Shown here piece after piece: positions 19,849 to 31,169 of a stretch of 64,000 nucleotides of DNA. The notes under the pieces are model-generated. The model saw only the letters and a program-made list of their open reading frames with translations. It did no database searches and had not been told where the DNA came from. How positions within the stretch are numbered: the first letter of the stretch is position 1; each line of letters begins with the position of its first letter. This stretch comes from Paguma larvata. Taxonomy: Eukaryota > Chordata > Mammalia > Carnivora > Viverridae. Position numbers and translations under genes: made by a program. The stretch covers positions 120,641,434 to 120,705,433 of the forward strand of contig CM057825.1 in the NCBI GenBank assembly GCA_030068075.1, read 5' to 3'.

Positions 19849-20799
19849 CCTTTGGCGTTCTGCCTAGATGCACTTGGAACGCAGTGTGACCTCCTGGTTT
19901 GGTTTACTTCCACTCACCACAGCTCATACCCGCGGCTCCCTTTCGGGGAGACCCAGGCTTGTGGGTGAAGGAGCCTGAAAAGAGAAGTCCCTGGGGATCT
20001 GTGTGGCCCCACAGAGCAGCCTTAAACCAAAGCCTGGAAGGCCCATCCCTCCTGCCATTGCTTGGGACAACTCTGAGATGCGACTTCCACTTCTGAGTTC
20101 CTTTGTGGCTGCAGAGGTGAGCCCCGTTGGGGGGATTCTGTCTGGTTCGCGGCCTCGTTTGCCTGACTCTCTGCTGCCCTGTCCCGCATCCCCTCTCTCC
20201 TACTGGTTTCTCCGGAGCATCCCTTCAACGGATCCCTCGTACGTGAGTCCTCCGTCTGGGGAACTCAGTATAACAACCAAGACCCTTTTCATGTTCTCTG
20301 CTACTCTCCTTTGGGAACCTCTGGAAATAAACAAATCAACAAACAAGAAAGTCCCTTTTCGCAGGAACAAAATAAAGGATAGATGATCTGAGCTAGAGCT
20401 AAGATCTCTAAGCAGAGGACAGAGGAGATGCCCAAATAGAAACCATTTTGGGAAGCGAGGAGACCGAGGGTCTAGCTGGCTCCTAGAACCTGAGCCGGAA
20501 GACTGAGTTGGGAGTGTTGGTTCCAAGGTTTCCGGCATTCCAAGGAGGGAGCACTGGAGAACGAGGGTCGTTTGAACTTGATCTACTATGAAGAAGGGTA
20601 GGGTGGTTGTCCTGTTTTATTCTTCTGTGTATCAGTTCAAGTTACCGATTAAGGGGGCGATTACAGTTAGAGAGATTTTCCGTGAGAAAGCAGAAGCGGA
20701 ATTGCCACGCATTTATGTGCTGTCTGCATGGTGGGTTTGTTTTTCCCTTGCCTCACATGGGGATACTTATTGAATCAACATTTATAAGCAAATAAGCAG
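19849..20799. other. Unassigned sequence
   Basis: About 0.95 kb without recognised repeats. The 127-codon + frame (20003-20386) overlaps minus-strand frames and shows no known domain. Confidence 0.45.
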
Positions 20800-21180
20800 G
20801 TAATGTCTTCTGTAGCTCCAACCGCCTTTACACCCCTTCATTAAAAGTCAATGGACTACATATGTGTGGCTCTCGCTCTGAACTCTATTTTCTGCTTCAT
20901 TGATCAATGTATCTACCCTTTTGTCAATACCACTTGCTGGCCGAGACCTCTAGCACAATGTTAACTAGGACTGATACCCTTTCCTTGGTCCGGATTCCAG
21001 GGGGGAGGTGCCCAGCCTTTCACCACTGAGCGTGATAATACATGTAGATTTTGGTCAATGTCTCTTATCACTGTGAGGAGAATACCTTTCATGCCTGTCT
21101 TTGTTGAGAGATCTTACCTTGCACGGACATTGAAGTTTTGGACTGTGTTTTCTGAGTCCTCACCTCACGTGCTCTATAAA
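20800..21180 (-). mobile_element. Old L1 ORF2 fragment
   Basis: Reverse-strand L1 text: TCATTGATCAATGTATCTAC, CCCTTTTGTCAATACCAC, then CTAGCACAATGTTAACTAGG and CCTTTCACCACTGAGCGTG correspond to the part of ORF2 around and after the reverse transcriptase active site. Many indels and no open frame. Confidence 0.7.
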
Positions 21181-21344
21181 TTTAAATCTAAATAGATTCA
21201 ATTCTTGCCAAAAATTAAAGATGTATGTCCTCAGTTACGCCAGTCCTGTCTTAAGAACCACTCGTGGCTGCCATATTGGACAGTGCAGATATTTCTACCA
21301 TGGCCGAAAGTTCTGTGGGATAGTATACTTCCGGTTTCCTCTTT

Positions 21345-21420
21345 CTTTCTCCTCCCTCCTTTCTTTCTTTCTTTCCTCCTTTATTTCTTGCTTTCTTTCC
21401 TTCCTTCCTTTCTTCTTGTA
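21345..21420. repeat. (TTTC)n tract
   Basis: Imperfect CTTT/TCCT units, pyrimidine-only for about 70 bases. Confidence 0.85.
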
Positions 21421-21585
21421 ATTTCTTTGCTTGGTTTGTTGTTGGTATAACGCTTGCCTCAGGAATGAACTGAAAAGTCTTTGCTCCTTTCCTCTTTTCT
21501 GAAAGGGTCTCTGTAGACCTATATGTAGAGGAATATGATCTATTTGGGGGAATTATGCCCCTTGCACTCGTAAAATACATGCATG

Positions 21586-21790
21586 CTGGGGTCCCTGGGT
21601 GACTCCCTCGGTTGAGTGTCTGACTCTTGCTGTATGCTCAGGTCATGTTCTCGAAGTTCGGGAGTTCGAGCCCTACGGTGGAGCTCGCTTGGAATGTTCT
21701 CTCTCCCTCTCTCTCTGCCTCTTCCCTGCTTGTGCCCACTTTCTAAATAAATAAATAAGTAAATGAATAAAGTTAAAGAAAAAAAAAGAA
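21586..21790 (+). mobile_element. CAN SINE
   Basis: Forward, fairly diverged copy (head GGGGTCCCTGGGTGACTCCC) with an AAATAAATAAGTAAATGAAT tail. The flanks AAAATACATGC (from 21,571) and AAAAATGCACGC (from 21,789) look like a decayed duplication. Confidence 0.85.
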
Positions 21791-22940
21791 AAATGCACGC
21801 CTTCTGTTGTCAGGTGGCGATATTTACAAGTGTCAGTTAGGTCCAGTTGGTCGGTAACATTGTTGAAAGCTCCCATCCCTTCTGGTTTTCTTTCCTATCC
21901 GTCCCGTCCAGGAGCCCTGGGCATGGTGCTGGTCACTGTCTACAATTGGGCATTCATCTGTTTTCGTTTGACCCCTTTTTTCCTGCGTATATTTTGTAAA
22001 AACCTCTTTTGTTCTGTATAGAGACGTTTGGGGGTGTTGTGTCTTATTGGTAAACTGATCCCTGCGTTGCTAGGCAACTGTTTGGTGCCCTCGCCCCTGC
22101 TGCAGAGGGTCTCTGTCTGGGCCCTGGGTTCCCTGCCCTGCTCCTTCCCCCTTCCTTCCTCCTCCTGAGGTTTTAGTTCTATTGGGGAAGCAGGTTCTGG
22201 ACGAGGGCTTGGGCAGTGACCCCAGCGCAGCTCTAGGACTGAACCACCAAGTACGGCTGCTGTCTCACTGCACCTGGCTTCTGACCTTTGTCACGAGCCC
22301 CTGCCGGAGGTCCGCGGAGGAGAGCCTGTGAATGGTTCAGGCTTCTCTGCCTGTGACTCTCGGGGGCTCCGTGAGCTCACGCTAGCGCACACGTGGCCTT
22401 GAGCGATTTCTTACAACCAATCTGAGCTGAATTCTTCCCCACGTGTACGGTCCCCCTGCCTGCTCATGTCATGCTCCGTCCCAGATGTTCCTGGGAGGAG
22501 CTGTCCTTCCCTGGGGCTCAGGCCCCTTGGTCTCCCTGTTACCTGGGATTTTGGACAGGCTTAAGGAAAGTCCTAAGGTTGGAGTCGGCCTGTCTTTTTC
22601 TTGCTGTTAAGGTGGCAGTGATGCCCCTTTCAGCTCTCTCTAGCCTGGGTGGAAGGGAAACTCGACGGGAATGATAATTTCATAGCTTTTTTTGGTTCTA
22701 AAAGTGCTTTGGCAAATTCCCAGCAGAAAAGAGGTCATTTCAGTATTAGAGGAAAAGTATCGTTTAATTAAAAATGGAAAGGGTTTTAGTTTGGCTAATG
22801 CTAGGGTGATCAATTAGGGTTCTTCAAGGATGCGTAATTTCAAAACGGTATATTGCAGGCCACGTTGTAACCCACAGAAAAAAAAAGTTAGAGTTAATTT
22901 AAGAAGCCCCTGGGAAGCAGGTTTATTCCAAAAGTGCCGA
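21791..22940. other. Unassigned sequence
   Basis: More than 1 kb in which I recognise no repeat. 22,060-22,660 is GC-rich. Its longest open frame is 67 codons. A candidate for conserved non-coding or old-repeat DNA, but nothing in the sequence decides it. Confidence 0.4.
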
Positions 22941-23158
22941 GAGGGGCGTCTGGGCGGCTCAGTCGGCTAAGCGTCTGATTCTTGGTTTCTGCTCGGGTCA
23001 CCATCTCAGTTTGTGGGTTCAACCCCTGCATCAGGCTTTGCACCGACAGTGTGGAGTCCGCTTGGGACTCTCTCTCTCTCCCCCTCTCTCTCTGCCTGTC
23101 TCCTGCTCACTCTCGCTTTCTCTCAAAAATAATAAACATTAAAAAATTTTTTTAAAGG
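22941..23158 (+). mobile_element. CAN SINE
   Basis: Forward copy, head GAGGGGCGTCTGGGCGGCTC, CT-rich middle and AATAATAAACATTAAAAAAT tail. AAAAGTGCCGAG before and TAAAGGGCTGAG after are a possible diverged duplication. Confidence 0.88.
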
Positions 23159-23735
23159 GCTGAGGGATCTTTCCTGGCATGAAAGTTTGTTTACCTGTAA
23201 TTTTTCCTTAATGCCGTAGCTCTAGCTGGAGGTATTATCCTACTAGGTGGTATCTGTCTGTTCTTTGTCTTGGCAAATCCTCAGGTATAATTTTTTTGGG
23301 GGGGGCGCACTCCCTTTCAATAATTAAACCTCACGTTCAGTGTGTGGTGAAGGCATAGAGAACAGAGCAAGAGCCTTAACGCTCAGACCAGGCTCACAGA
23401 GGGTAAGGACTAGGAGCTTCAGAGAAGAGTCTATTTCTTAATAAGGACAAAAAAGAAGCATTTACCTTATCCAGAGTTGTTAAGTAGAGTCAGGAGACAT
23501 GGAGTGAAGACAGTGTTTCTGGGAAAAGGTTTCTATTTCGGAGACTTCACACCCACACAGGTCTTGGCGAGGGCCCTGGTGCCGTTGGTTAATGAACTTA
23601 GCTTTATTTAAGTAATGCCGGCTCTGGGAAAGTCCAGCAGGGCATACTGGAAGGGGCTTTTGGGACACCTCCGGGGACACCGGTCGCTTTGCAGACTGTG
23701 TGAACGGTGTCCCTGCACTGGTGCTGGGTTTAGAC
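23159..23735. other. Unassigned sequence
   Basis: No recognised repeat. The 85-codon minus-strand frame (23480-23737) has no known domain. Confidence 0.4.
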
Positions 23736-23749
23736 AAACCTGGGTTTTA

Positions 23750-24008
23750 TTTATTAATTTATTTTTATTTATCTAGAAATAGTTTTTAAATGTTATTTGT
23801 TTTTGGAAGAAAGCTGGAGTGCAAGTAGGGGAGGAACAGACTGAGAGAGAAGAATGAGAGAGAGAGAGAGGAAGACCCAGAATCTGAAGCAGGATCCAGG
23901 CTCTGAGCTGTCAGCACAGAGCCTGACGCGGGGCCCAACCCCGAGATCCATGAGATCATAACCTGAGCTGAAGTTGGATGCTCAACCGACTGAGCCACCC
24001 AGGCGCCC
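23750..24008 (-). mobile_element. CAN SINE
   Basis: Reverse copy with a long TTTATTTATTAATTTATTTT tail side and head ending CACCCAGGCGCCCC. The flanks AAACCTGGGTTTTA (23736-23749) and GAACGTGGGTTTTA (24013-24026) are a duplication with two mismatches. The insertion lies at the start of a MIR. Confidence 0.9.
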
Positions 24009-24014
24009 CAACGA

Positions 24015-24215
24015 ACGTGGGTTTTAATGCTGGTTTTTCTTCTGTGTGACCTTGGACAAGTCCCTTAACCTCTTTGACCTTCCGCTTACTCCCTAGTGAA
24101 ATGGAGCCAATAATCCTATGTCTCAGCATTATTTGGTGGATGAACTGATCAGATCTAGAAAACACTTGACACGAGCCAAGACACTTACTAGGTGCCCAGC
24201 GAGTGTGAGTTCCCT
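24015..24215 (+). repeat. MIR SINE
   Basis: TTCTGTGTGACCTTGGACAA, GTCCCTTAACCTCTTTGACC and CACTTACTAGGTGCCCAGCG keep MIR order. Confidence 0.8.
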
Positions 24216-24569
24216 TCCCCTTACCGCCTTCTGGGGAGCTTTGCAATGAAGGGGACATGAAGTCGGCAGTCTGCCAAACCCTCATCCCCTAGGCTGTTGA
24301 TTTTATGAAAATACACAGTTTTACATTGGCAATTTTAGGAACCTGGCGGCATTTTTGTTGCATGGGCTGAATTTTGCCTCGCGTCCTGAGGTGATTGCCC
24401 TGTAGGGGGTGTGAGTTTATAAATGTTTCATAATCATTTCTGGCTTGCAGCTTGGAGGTTGGAGTTCTCCCCTTGACTCGTCTCCCTCGCTCAGTGAGCT
24501 GGTTTACCTGGGGCCAGGGATTCCCCTGGGCTGGGGTTGTCTGCGCTAACAGTTTGCTAAATTAGCAAA
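24216..24569. other. Unassigned sequence
   Basis: About 0.35 kb with nothing I can assign. Confidence 0.4.
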
Positions 24570-24935
24570 GGTTGTCTGGGTCACGCCGACCCAGGTCTGA
24601 ACCACGGCTCTGCCAGTTTCTAGGTGTAGGATCCAGGGCGAGGTCCTTTTCATAGGTCTCAATTTTCTTGGCAACTGAACGGAAGAGGGTCGCAATACCT
24701 ACTTCATAGAATTGTGGGGGCACCTGGGTGGCTCAGGTCATGATCTCGCAGTTGGTGGGTTCGAGCCCCGCGTCGGGCTCTTTGCTGACAGCTGGGAGCC
24801 TGGAGCCTGCTTCGGATTCTGTCTCCCCCTCCCTCTCTGCCCTCCCCTGCTCGTGCTCTGTCTCTCTCTCTCTCTCTCAAAAAACAAATAAACATTTAAA
24901 AAAATTGTGATAGTGAGATCACGCACTGAGAAATG
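24570..24935 (+). repeat. MIR SINE split by a CAN SINE
   Basis: MIR text CCAGGTCTGAACCACGGCTC, TGCCAGTTTCTAGGTGTAGG and AATACCTACTTCATAGAATT runs to about 24,715 and resumes as ATTGTGATAGTGAGATCACG after the SINE at 24716-24902. Confidence 0.75.
24716..24902 (+). mobile_element. CAN SINE with a short internal deletion
   Basis: The head reads CTGGGTGGCTCAGGTCATGA. The roughly 27 bases normally present between the two GGCTCAG words (GTCGGTTAAGCGTCCGACTT plus neighbours) are missing, as expected from deletion between short direct repeats. The loss removes the distal half of the A-box-like TGGCTCAGTCGG. The rest is close to consensus. Confidence 0.9.
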
Positions 24936-24944
24936 ATTACATAA

Positions 24945-25140
24945 ACAATTTATTGAATACTTCCTATGTACTGGCTCTGGGCTAAGCAACGTATATGGAA
25001 TGTATAGTTAAATGACCATCGAGGTTCTGTAAGAGAGATGGTATTGTTATTTCCGTCTTACTGGAGAGGGGGCTGGGCTACGGAGAAGTAAGTAACTCGG
25101 CGTAGCCAGGTCGTGTGGTGGCGGGGTGTGAACCCAGGGG
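24945..25140 (-). repeat. MIR SINE
   Basis: TTTATTGAATACTTCCTATG, TACTGGCTCTGGGCTAAGCA, then GTAAGTAACTCGGCGTAGCC are MIR in reverse. Confidence 0.8.
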
Positions 25141-25388
25141 CTTCCTCCTCCCCTTGGGACTCGACTCCCTTCCAATCCCTTTAGTTTCTGCTTCTCCCCA
25201 GGCAAGTGGAATTTAGAAATAATTGCGGGTGTTGGGTGACATATTGGTATATCGAATGCCTAATACTTCCTCCTGAGAATGTTTTGGGGGCTTTTTTGCT
25301 ACTCTAAGAGTGGTGAGAGCTGCAGGAGGTGTTTTGGGGGACAGCCTCCCGAAATGGTCACACTTAACTCCTTGGCGTCTTAGGCATT

Positions 25389-25836
25389 TTTTTTAATGTT
25401 TATTTACTTGTTTTGAGAGGCGCCTGGGTGGCTCAGTCGGTTGAGCCTCTGACTTCTTCAGGTCATGATCTCAGAGTTCATGAGTTCAATCCCCACGTCG
25501 GGCTCTGTGCTGACAGCTTGGAGCCTAGAGCCTGCTTCGGATTCTATGTCTCCCTCCCTCTATGCCCCTCCCCTGTTCGTGCTCTGTCTGTCTCTCTCTC
25601 AAAAATAAAGAGTACAAAAGATTTTTTTTTAATTATTTATTTATTTTGAGAGAGAGATCAAGAAACAGACAGAGAGAGAGCAGGAGGGGCTGAGGGGGAG
25701 AGAGAGAATCCCGAGGAGGCTCCACACTGTCAGCGCAGAGCCCGACGCTGGGCTCAAACTCACAAACTGTGAGATCATGACCTGAGCAGAAACCAAGAGT
25801 CGGACACTTAGTCGACCGAACCTCCCAGGAGCCCCC
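25389..25836 (-). mobile_element. CAN SINE interrupted by another CAN SINE
   Basis: The tail side appears first as AATGTTTATTTACTTGTTTTGAGA (about 25,394-25,417) and again as AATTATTTATTTATTTTGAG from 25,631. Between them sits a forward SINE. The repeated text is the target duplication of the inner element. The head of this outer copy ends CCTCCCAGGAGCCCC at 25836. Confidence 0.85.
25418..25630 (+). mobile_element. CAN SINE nested in the preceding copy
   Basis: Forward copy starting AGGCGCCTGGGTGGCTCAGT and ending AAAAATAAAGAGTACAAAAG plus a T-rich junction. It lies tail-to-tail against the outer minus-strand SINE, so the two can pair as an inverted repeat. Confidence 0.88.
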
Positions 25837-26634
25837 CTTCAGGGATTTGAAACCTTAGATTTGTAAGTCCTACTCGTGCATGGGGCAAGGACTCTGGGAG
25901 ATGGGCAGGCAATAGGCCATGCTTCCCACCGACCAGAGGAAAGATGGATTTTCGGGGGGAGCAGAATGACCAGAAGGAACTCGGTGTGAGGCCTCACCTG
26001 TTGGAAATCCTATCTGAAGTTCCTTCTTTAGATCAAGCTTGTCCGTGGAGGGGTACGCCCTAGATGGGAACACGACACTGTGTCCTGAATCGGAAGCGTC
26101 TGCACTTGGCGTACCGTTGGGCAAGAAGAGATGACGCCTTGTCCTAATTTTTCTTCCCGTTTTCCAGCAGGTTCTAATTAGCACACAGCTGGGACTATGA
26201 AGAGCAACGGACAATTCTTCCTTCAACCTCGGAAACACCGTCTGCTGGAGAAGGTACCTTGGGAGGGGTTTATCTGCAAAGGACTGATTCCAGGAGTCGT
26301 ATCTATAAATCTCATCTTTAAGTGTAGTTTTGACATTCTTTTTAGATTTTTATCCAAAACTGTGTTAATGAAGAGGAGTACTTAGATTCAGCATGTTAGC
26401 TAATGAATATAGCCATAGCCCTTGACCCAACAATTAAGGAAGTAACTTTTTTCTTTTCCCAGTCAGAATCCTGCATAGTTTTTTTTTTTTCCAGTCTTTT
26501 CTTGAGTCTCCTTTTGACCTATGTAACTCACATTACACAGCCAGGTTAGTGATGCAGAGATAACCCGAGAATGTTCCCTGTAGGAAATTCCTTTCTTTAT
26601 CAAAGAAAAAAAATCAAGGTGACGACTACAGCCT
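25837..26634. other. Unassigned sequence
   Basis: About 0.8 kb without recognised repeats. The 122-codon minus-strand frame (25870-26238) has no domain that I recognise. Confidence 0.4.
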
Positions 26635-26654
26635 TAAGACTCTTAAGTACTTAC

Positions 26655-26759
26655 GGGGCACCTGGGTGGTAGAGCGTGTGACTCTTGATCTCAGGGTTGT
26701 AGGTTCGAGCCCCACATGGGGTGTAGAGATTACTTAAAAATAAAAAACATGAAAAAAAA
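26655..26759 (+). mobile_element. Short-type CAN SINE
   Basis: About 105 bp: GGGGCACCTGGGTGGTAGAG, GGTTCGAGCCCCACATGGGG, then TGTAGAGATTACTTAAAAAT. It lacks the CT-rich middle, like the copy at 2574-2680. The flanks AGACTCTTAAGTA and AGAATCTTAAGTA are a one-mismatch duplication. Confidence 0.88.
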
Positions 26760-26777
26760 GAATCTTAAGTAATTTTC

Positions 26778-27261
26778 CACCGTATAAAGGGATCTCCTAG
26801 AGCCCTCCCAGAGAGATGGGCCTCCCCCAGGTAAAGCACCAAATCTCTTCTGTTTGTCCTCGGTATATACTCCTGGCTCTTACCATTGGTAAAGGATGAG
26901 CAGAAACAGTAAAATCTTGCAACTCTTTCAAATTCGTAGGCATAAATGGATCATTGCTCATGTATGTTTATTTTAGTCCAGCTGTCTCTCTATATGTCCT
27001 CTAGAATATTTACAACTCCGAAAAATGGATATTACTCCACTTAATAAAGGAGGCTGCGTAGGGTTAAGTAAGTTACTTAATACCATGCAGCTAGGATGTT
27101 ATGAGCCTGGGTCTGGACTCCGCAAATGCCTTCAAAGCTGCTGCCCATACTATTATGCCTCTATAACCACTAGAGGGTATCATGAAGGAAAGGATTTCAT
27201 TTCTTTCTTCCCATACCTGACAGGACAGTTAAGGATCTAAGACCTAACCATCATAATGAAA
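26778..27261. other. Unassigned sequence
   Basis: No gene. 27,010-27,170 vaguely resembles reversed MIR but is too decayed for me to call. Confidence 0.4.
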
Positions 27262-27470
27262 GGCCGAATTCACTGAGAACTTACTATGTGTCAGGATCTT
27301 CGCTAAACTCTTTATATAGACTTTCTCATTTAATTCTCTCAAAACAACCCCATGAAGGGCATAGCACCGCTCTCCCAGATTGGCAGGTGACGTTAAGTAG
27401 CTTCCTTCCTATGGTGAGCTTCAAACCCAAACGGTCTGACGCCGGAGTCCACTCTTTCAACCACCCTTGC
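27262..27470 (-). repeat. MIR SINE
   Basis: GAGAACTTACTATGTGTCAG, TTCTCATTTAATTCTCTCAA, AACAACCCCATGAAGGGCAT and the later CAAACCCAAACGGTCTGACG are collinear with reversed MIR. Confidence 0.85.
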
Positions 27471-28024
27471 TTCGGAAGACTGCTGATCTGGGACACGGAT
27501 TGTTCAGAAGACATTTTAGTTGAAGTCAGGCTAAGTAAGGGGTCAGGCCGTGTGAATAGAATCAATGGTAGCTGCAGTTAGGGAGTTCAGGGTCAAGGCA
27601 GTGATAAGGTGGTAAGTTGGCTATGGCAGCAGAACTTCCAGAACAATGGAGAGCTACCCAGAGAGTTGTTTTTATGGTTCGACTAAGGCAGGTAGAGCTA
27701 TTCTCCTCACAGAAAGTTCATGTCATCTGCTCACTGTTAATTGACCTTCGTTCCTTTCCTGCTTGGCTCAGCTCCTCAGAATTTATGGTATCATTTCCAG
27801 TCCCCTCGGGAGCTCTGGATGTCTGTGGTTGGTGTGACCCATTATTTGGAGCTTCCAGAGAGAGAATGTCCAAAAGGGTGGCCAGGGCTGTGTGGTGGGC
27901 GGAGACCGTGTCAGAGAAGGAAAGGAGAATTCTCCACTCTTCTAACCCATTTTCTTCTAGTTCAGGGTCAGGTTAAAACTAGGGCCAGGGGGAACTAAAA
28001 GATCCAAACTACCACATTTAAAAT
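27471..28024. other. Unassigned sequence
   Basis: No recognised repeat. The 119-codon + frame (27617-27976) has no domain and no supporting context. Confidence 0.4.
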
Positions 28025-28232
28025 AACTGAGGTTTGGGGATACGTTGTCCAGCACAGGGGATATACTGGAGAATGGGTAACAGCTTTGTATGGTGGCAGA
28101 TGGTAACGAGATTTATCATGGTGGTCCCTTAATCATGATCACATGATCACTCTATCAAATACCTGGAATTAATATAATATTGTATGTCCATGACACATCA
28201 AAAAGAAAAGCTTATAAAATAAAAACAAAAGC
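28025..28232 (+). mobile_element. Old L1 3' UTR fragment
   Basis: GGATACGTTGTCCAGCACAG, GGCAGATGGTAACGAGATTT, ATCATGGTGGTCCCTTAATC and GGAATTAATATAATATTGTA are in the order of old L1 3' UTRs, ending in an AAAATAAAAACAAAAG tail. Confidence 0.7.
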
Positions 28233-29489
28233 CTAGGGCCACGGTCCCGATGATGTGAACAGTTAAAACAGTTCAGTTGAGGAATACAGGCAATGTCACA
28301 AGGAAGCTCGTGATTAACTGTCACACGGAAGGTACAGTCCGATGCCACTGGAGGAAAAATCGTTGTAAGCTGCCGTGGTCTTAGGAGACAGTCGAAGGAT
28401 GTATTTGGATAAGTGGAGATCAGGGGGGTATTTTAGGAAAAAGTAAAGAACATAGAAAAAACTACAGTGGGTAGGGAGCTATTAAATGCCCAGTGCTGAA
28501 TAAACAGGCTGGTTTTTGGTTGGTTGGTTTGTTTGTTTCCTGGAGACTGTGGCTCATATTTGCATGGGATCAAATTGGATTCCTATTTTGATGTGTATAT
28601 GCAAAATGTGGTCAGAAGGGAGAAGCATTCAGATCTGCTTTCAGGCCACTGGGGTGCGGATAGGGAGACACAGGGGCTCAGGAACACCGTTAGCCAGACA
28701 GCTCGAGTAACGCGGGGTTCCTGAGACCTTTAGAAAACATCCCTGGAGATGAAATGCATGGCAGCATTGCTCCCCAAGCAATCAGGGGGCCCAGGGAAGC
28801 TGGATTGTCAGTGGCAGGAGACAAATGACAATGATCCCCCGAGGTATAAGGAAACACAATCCCATTATGAGACTGTCATCGTGAAGGTTTCTACTTGTTC
28901 CCAGCTCCGACAGAGGAGGGAGACAAGGTACCATGTGAACGGGACTGCAATTTCACCCGGAGGACCGAAGGATCAGGAGATCTCTGCCATTTCTGGAAAA
29001 CAATCCTTGCCAGTTGAATCAAATTAAATGCTTTAGGGGAAAACGATTTGATTTTCAAGAGAAGGGAGATAGTTTAACACCTGAAGTTCCGCTCCTGACG
29101 GCCCTGGCAAGTCTTTGCGATGACATTTAATTCTCGCGTTCTTGGAAGAGACCACAAACTCCACTGTGGGGGCTCCCGGGGAGAATTCTGGGGTCCTGGC
29201 TATTTATTTTTTATTTTTTTGTTGGTTCTGACCATTTTTAGAGATTGTTGGCTGGTGAGGGACCTGGTTCATGAGGAAAAAAGGGGAATCTGTAGTTCTT
29301 TGGCTTTCTGTGATGTGTGTGGGAAATAGAGGGTTCTAGTTATTCTGTGCCCCTGGAAAGTGTGGGAGGGTATCTGTGCCCACGAGTATGCATACATTGG
29401 TACCTAGATTGGTGAGTATTAAGATACTCACCCTTCACCAAGCAGTCATCCAGATCATTCTCATGTCTGATGGCCTCTACTCAGCCAAG
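28233..29489. other. Unassigned sequence
   Basis: About 1.25 kb in which I recognise no repeat or coding feature. Open frames do not exceed 92 codons. Confidence 0.4.
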
Positions 29490-29735
29490 CAGCAGGGTGG
29501 TATATAGGAAAGGACACAAGCGTTAGTATTGGAGAGGTCTGGGTTCGAGTCCCATCTCAGTCACTTGCTCATAACGTGACCTTGGGGCAAGTTACTTGAA
29601 GTTTCTGAGCCTCATTTTTCGGATCTGGTCGATGGCGACACTAACGACGAATCCTCTCTGCCAAGCACTTAGAATGGTGCCTGACCTGTATTAAGGGCTC
29701 AACAAATGTTCATCACGGTTCCCCACGTTATGATA
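29490..29735 (+). repeat. MIR SINE
   Basis: GGTCTGGGTTCGAGTCCCAT, CTCAGTCACTTGCTCATAAC, GTGACCTTGGGGCAAGTTAC and AGGGCTCAACAAATGTTCAT: a nearly full MIR and one of the best preserved here. Confidence 0.9.
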
Positions 29736-29859
29736 TAAAGCGGTTATTTCGTTGCTCTCTGGGTGAGGTGGACACTTCTTGCTAATTGTCTTCAGTATCT
29801 TTTCCCCTCTTCTTTCAACATCCCTGTGATTTTCCTTAGAAAAAGCCACTTTTTCCCCT

Positions 29860-30060
29860 CTCAGCCCATGTGGTTTGGGTAGAGGGTTCCTCCTTCACGC
29901 AGAAGTGGACGTATCTTCATCAGTCATGGTATGCCATTTTCTTGGTTACGATGGAGGGGCAAGGGATGGACATGTGACCTCAAATGGGCCAATGAGAGGA
30001 GAGCCCAGGACTTTTCTGGATCTTTCTGGAAGGGAAAAAACTCTATGACTCTCTGGTGGT
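29860..30060. repeat. Possible old LTR or DNA-transposon relic
   Basis: GGACATGTGACCTCAAATGG followed by GCCAATGAGAGGAGAGCCCA is a phrase common in old MLT1-like or related repeats. The family is not certain. Confidence 0.35.
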
Positions 30061-30084
30061 TGCTAGGAATGTATTAGATGATTC

Positions 30085-30370
30085 TTCACCAAGTTACACA
30101 TAGAATTACTACGTGAGCCATCAGTTCCACTGCTCCACGTGCATACCAAAAAGTATGAAACCGGTGTTCACAGAAACACATACGAATGTTCCTAGCAACA
30201 CTCTTCTCAATAGCCAAAAGGGGAAAACAATATCCCTCAAATGTCCATCAACTGAAAAACGGATAAATAGAATGTGATCTATCCGTATGATGGAATATTA
30301 TTCAGCCATGAAGGAATGAAATACTGATCTATGCTACAGCGTGGAGAAACCTTGAAAATATTTAGTGAGA
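30085..30370 (+). mobile_element. Old L1 ORF2 3' fragment
   Basis: ACGTGAGCCATCAGTTCCAC, ATGTCCATCAACTGAAAAAC, GGATAAATAGAATGTGATCT and GGAATATTATTCAGCCATGA are classic text of the ORF2 C-terminal region of old mammalian L1. Broken and non-coding. Confidence 0.85.
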
Positions 30371-30629
30371 GCTTTGGAAGCCCCCACCTCCCGCTGAGAA
30401 ACAAAATTTACAAACTCAGATAAGGGTCTTAAAACAAGGAAATTCTCTCCAGGGTCCGACGGCCCCACTCTCCCCACAGAAGGAAAGCTAAGATCCTCTT
30501 TGAATCTCCTTCTCCATCATTCCCTCCTCATGAGGTCGTTGAAGGAGACGCAGCTCGGATGCCGCCTTTTCCAGAAAGCCTTCAAAGTCGAACTTAGTCA
30601 TTCCCTGCTTTAGGGAGAAAGAGTTTTGT
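30371..30629. other. Unassigned sequence
   Basis: About 0.26 kb with nothing I can assign. Confidence 0.4.
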
Positions 30630-30800
30630 TTTTGTCAGTGTCTGTTTCCCTTATGGGATGTGGGGTCTGCTGGTGGTAGAGACCGTGTCCTGTGCTTATT
30701 TATAGCCCTTCGCCCGTGGTTCCTGCCACCGTGCCTGCTACATGTAGTGTTTGCTCAGTGCCTCTTCTATCTGGCTCCGTGTGATTCTTTAAAGTTTTAA
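30630..30800 (+). repeat. L2 3' end fragment
   Basis: GGTAGAGACCGTGTCCTGTG, then TTCCTGCCACCGTGCCTGCT, ACATGTAGTGTTTGCTCAGT match the L2 3' end (…cagggactgtgtct… cagtgcctggcacatagtag…). Confidence 0.6.
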
Positions 30801-31169
30801 AGAATAAGCATATTTTATAAAGCACGGCTCTGAGTAGATCTACCTCTACCCACACCTACGTTCTCATCTATTCCTATACCTACACCTGTATCTGGATTTC
30901 TATGTACGTCCAAATGTATTTCCAAATCTCTATCTGTACCATCTGTCTATGGCAGGGAGGTACAACCTGAGGGAAACAGAAATCTTTGCTTATCTGGGAA
31001 GCCCTCTCTACCACTGAACTTGACCCACGAGTTTGAAAATCACTGAACATACTATTCTGCATACCCCGGTGGCCACTAAACTATTGCAGTACCTCCCCCA
31101 GTGGAAACGTCCATTCTCGTCTTCAACCGTAATAAGAATAATGATAGTAACAACGATAATAATAAAAGA
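30801..31169. other. Unassigned sequence with (TAA)-rich stretch
   Basis: Contains repeated CTACACCTA-like words (30,840-30,890) and an AATAATAATAA-rich tract (31,130-31,168). No gene. Confidence 0.45.
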
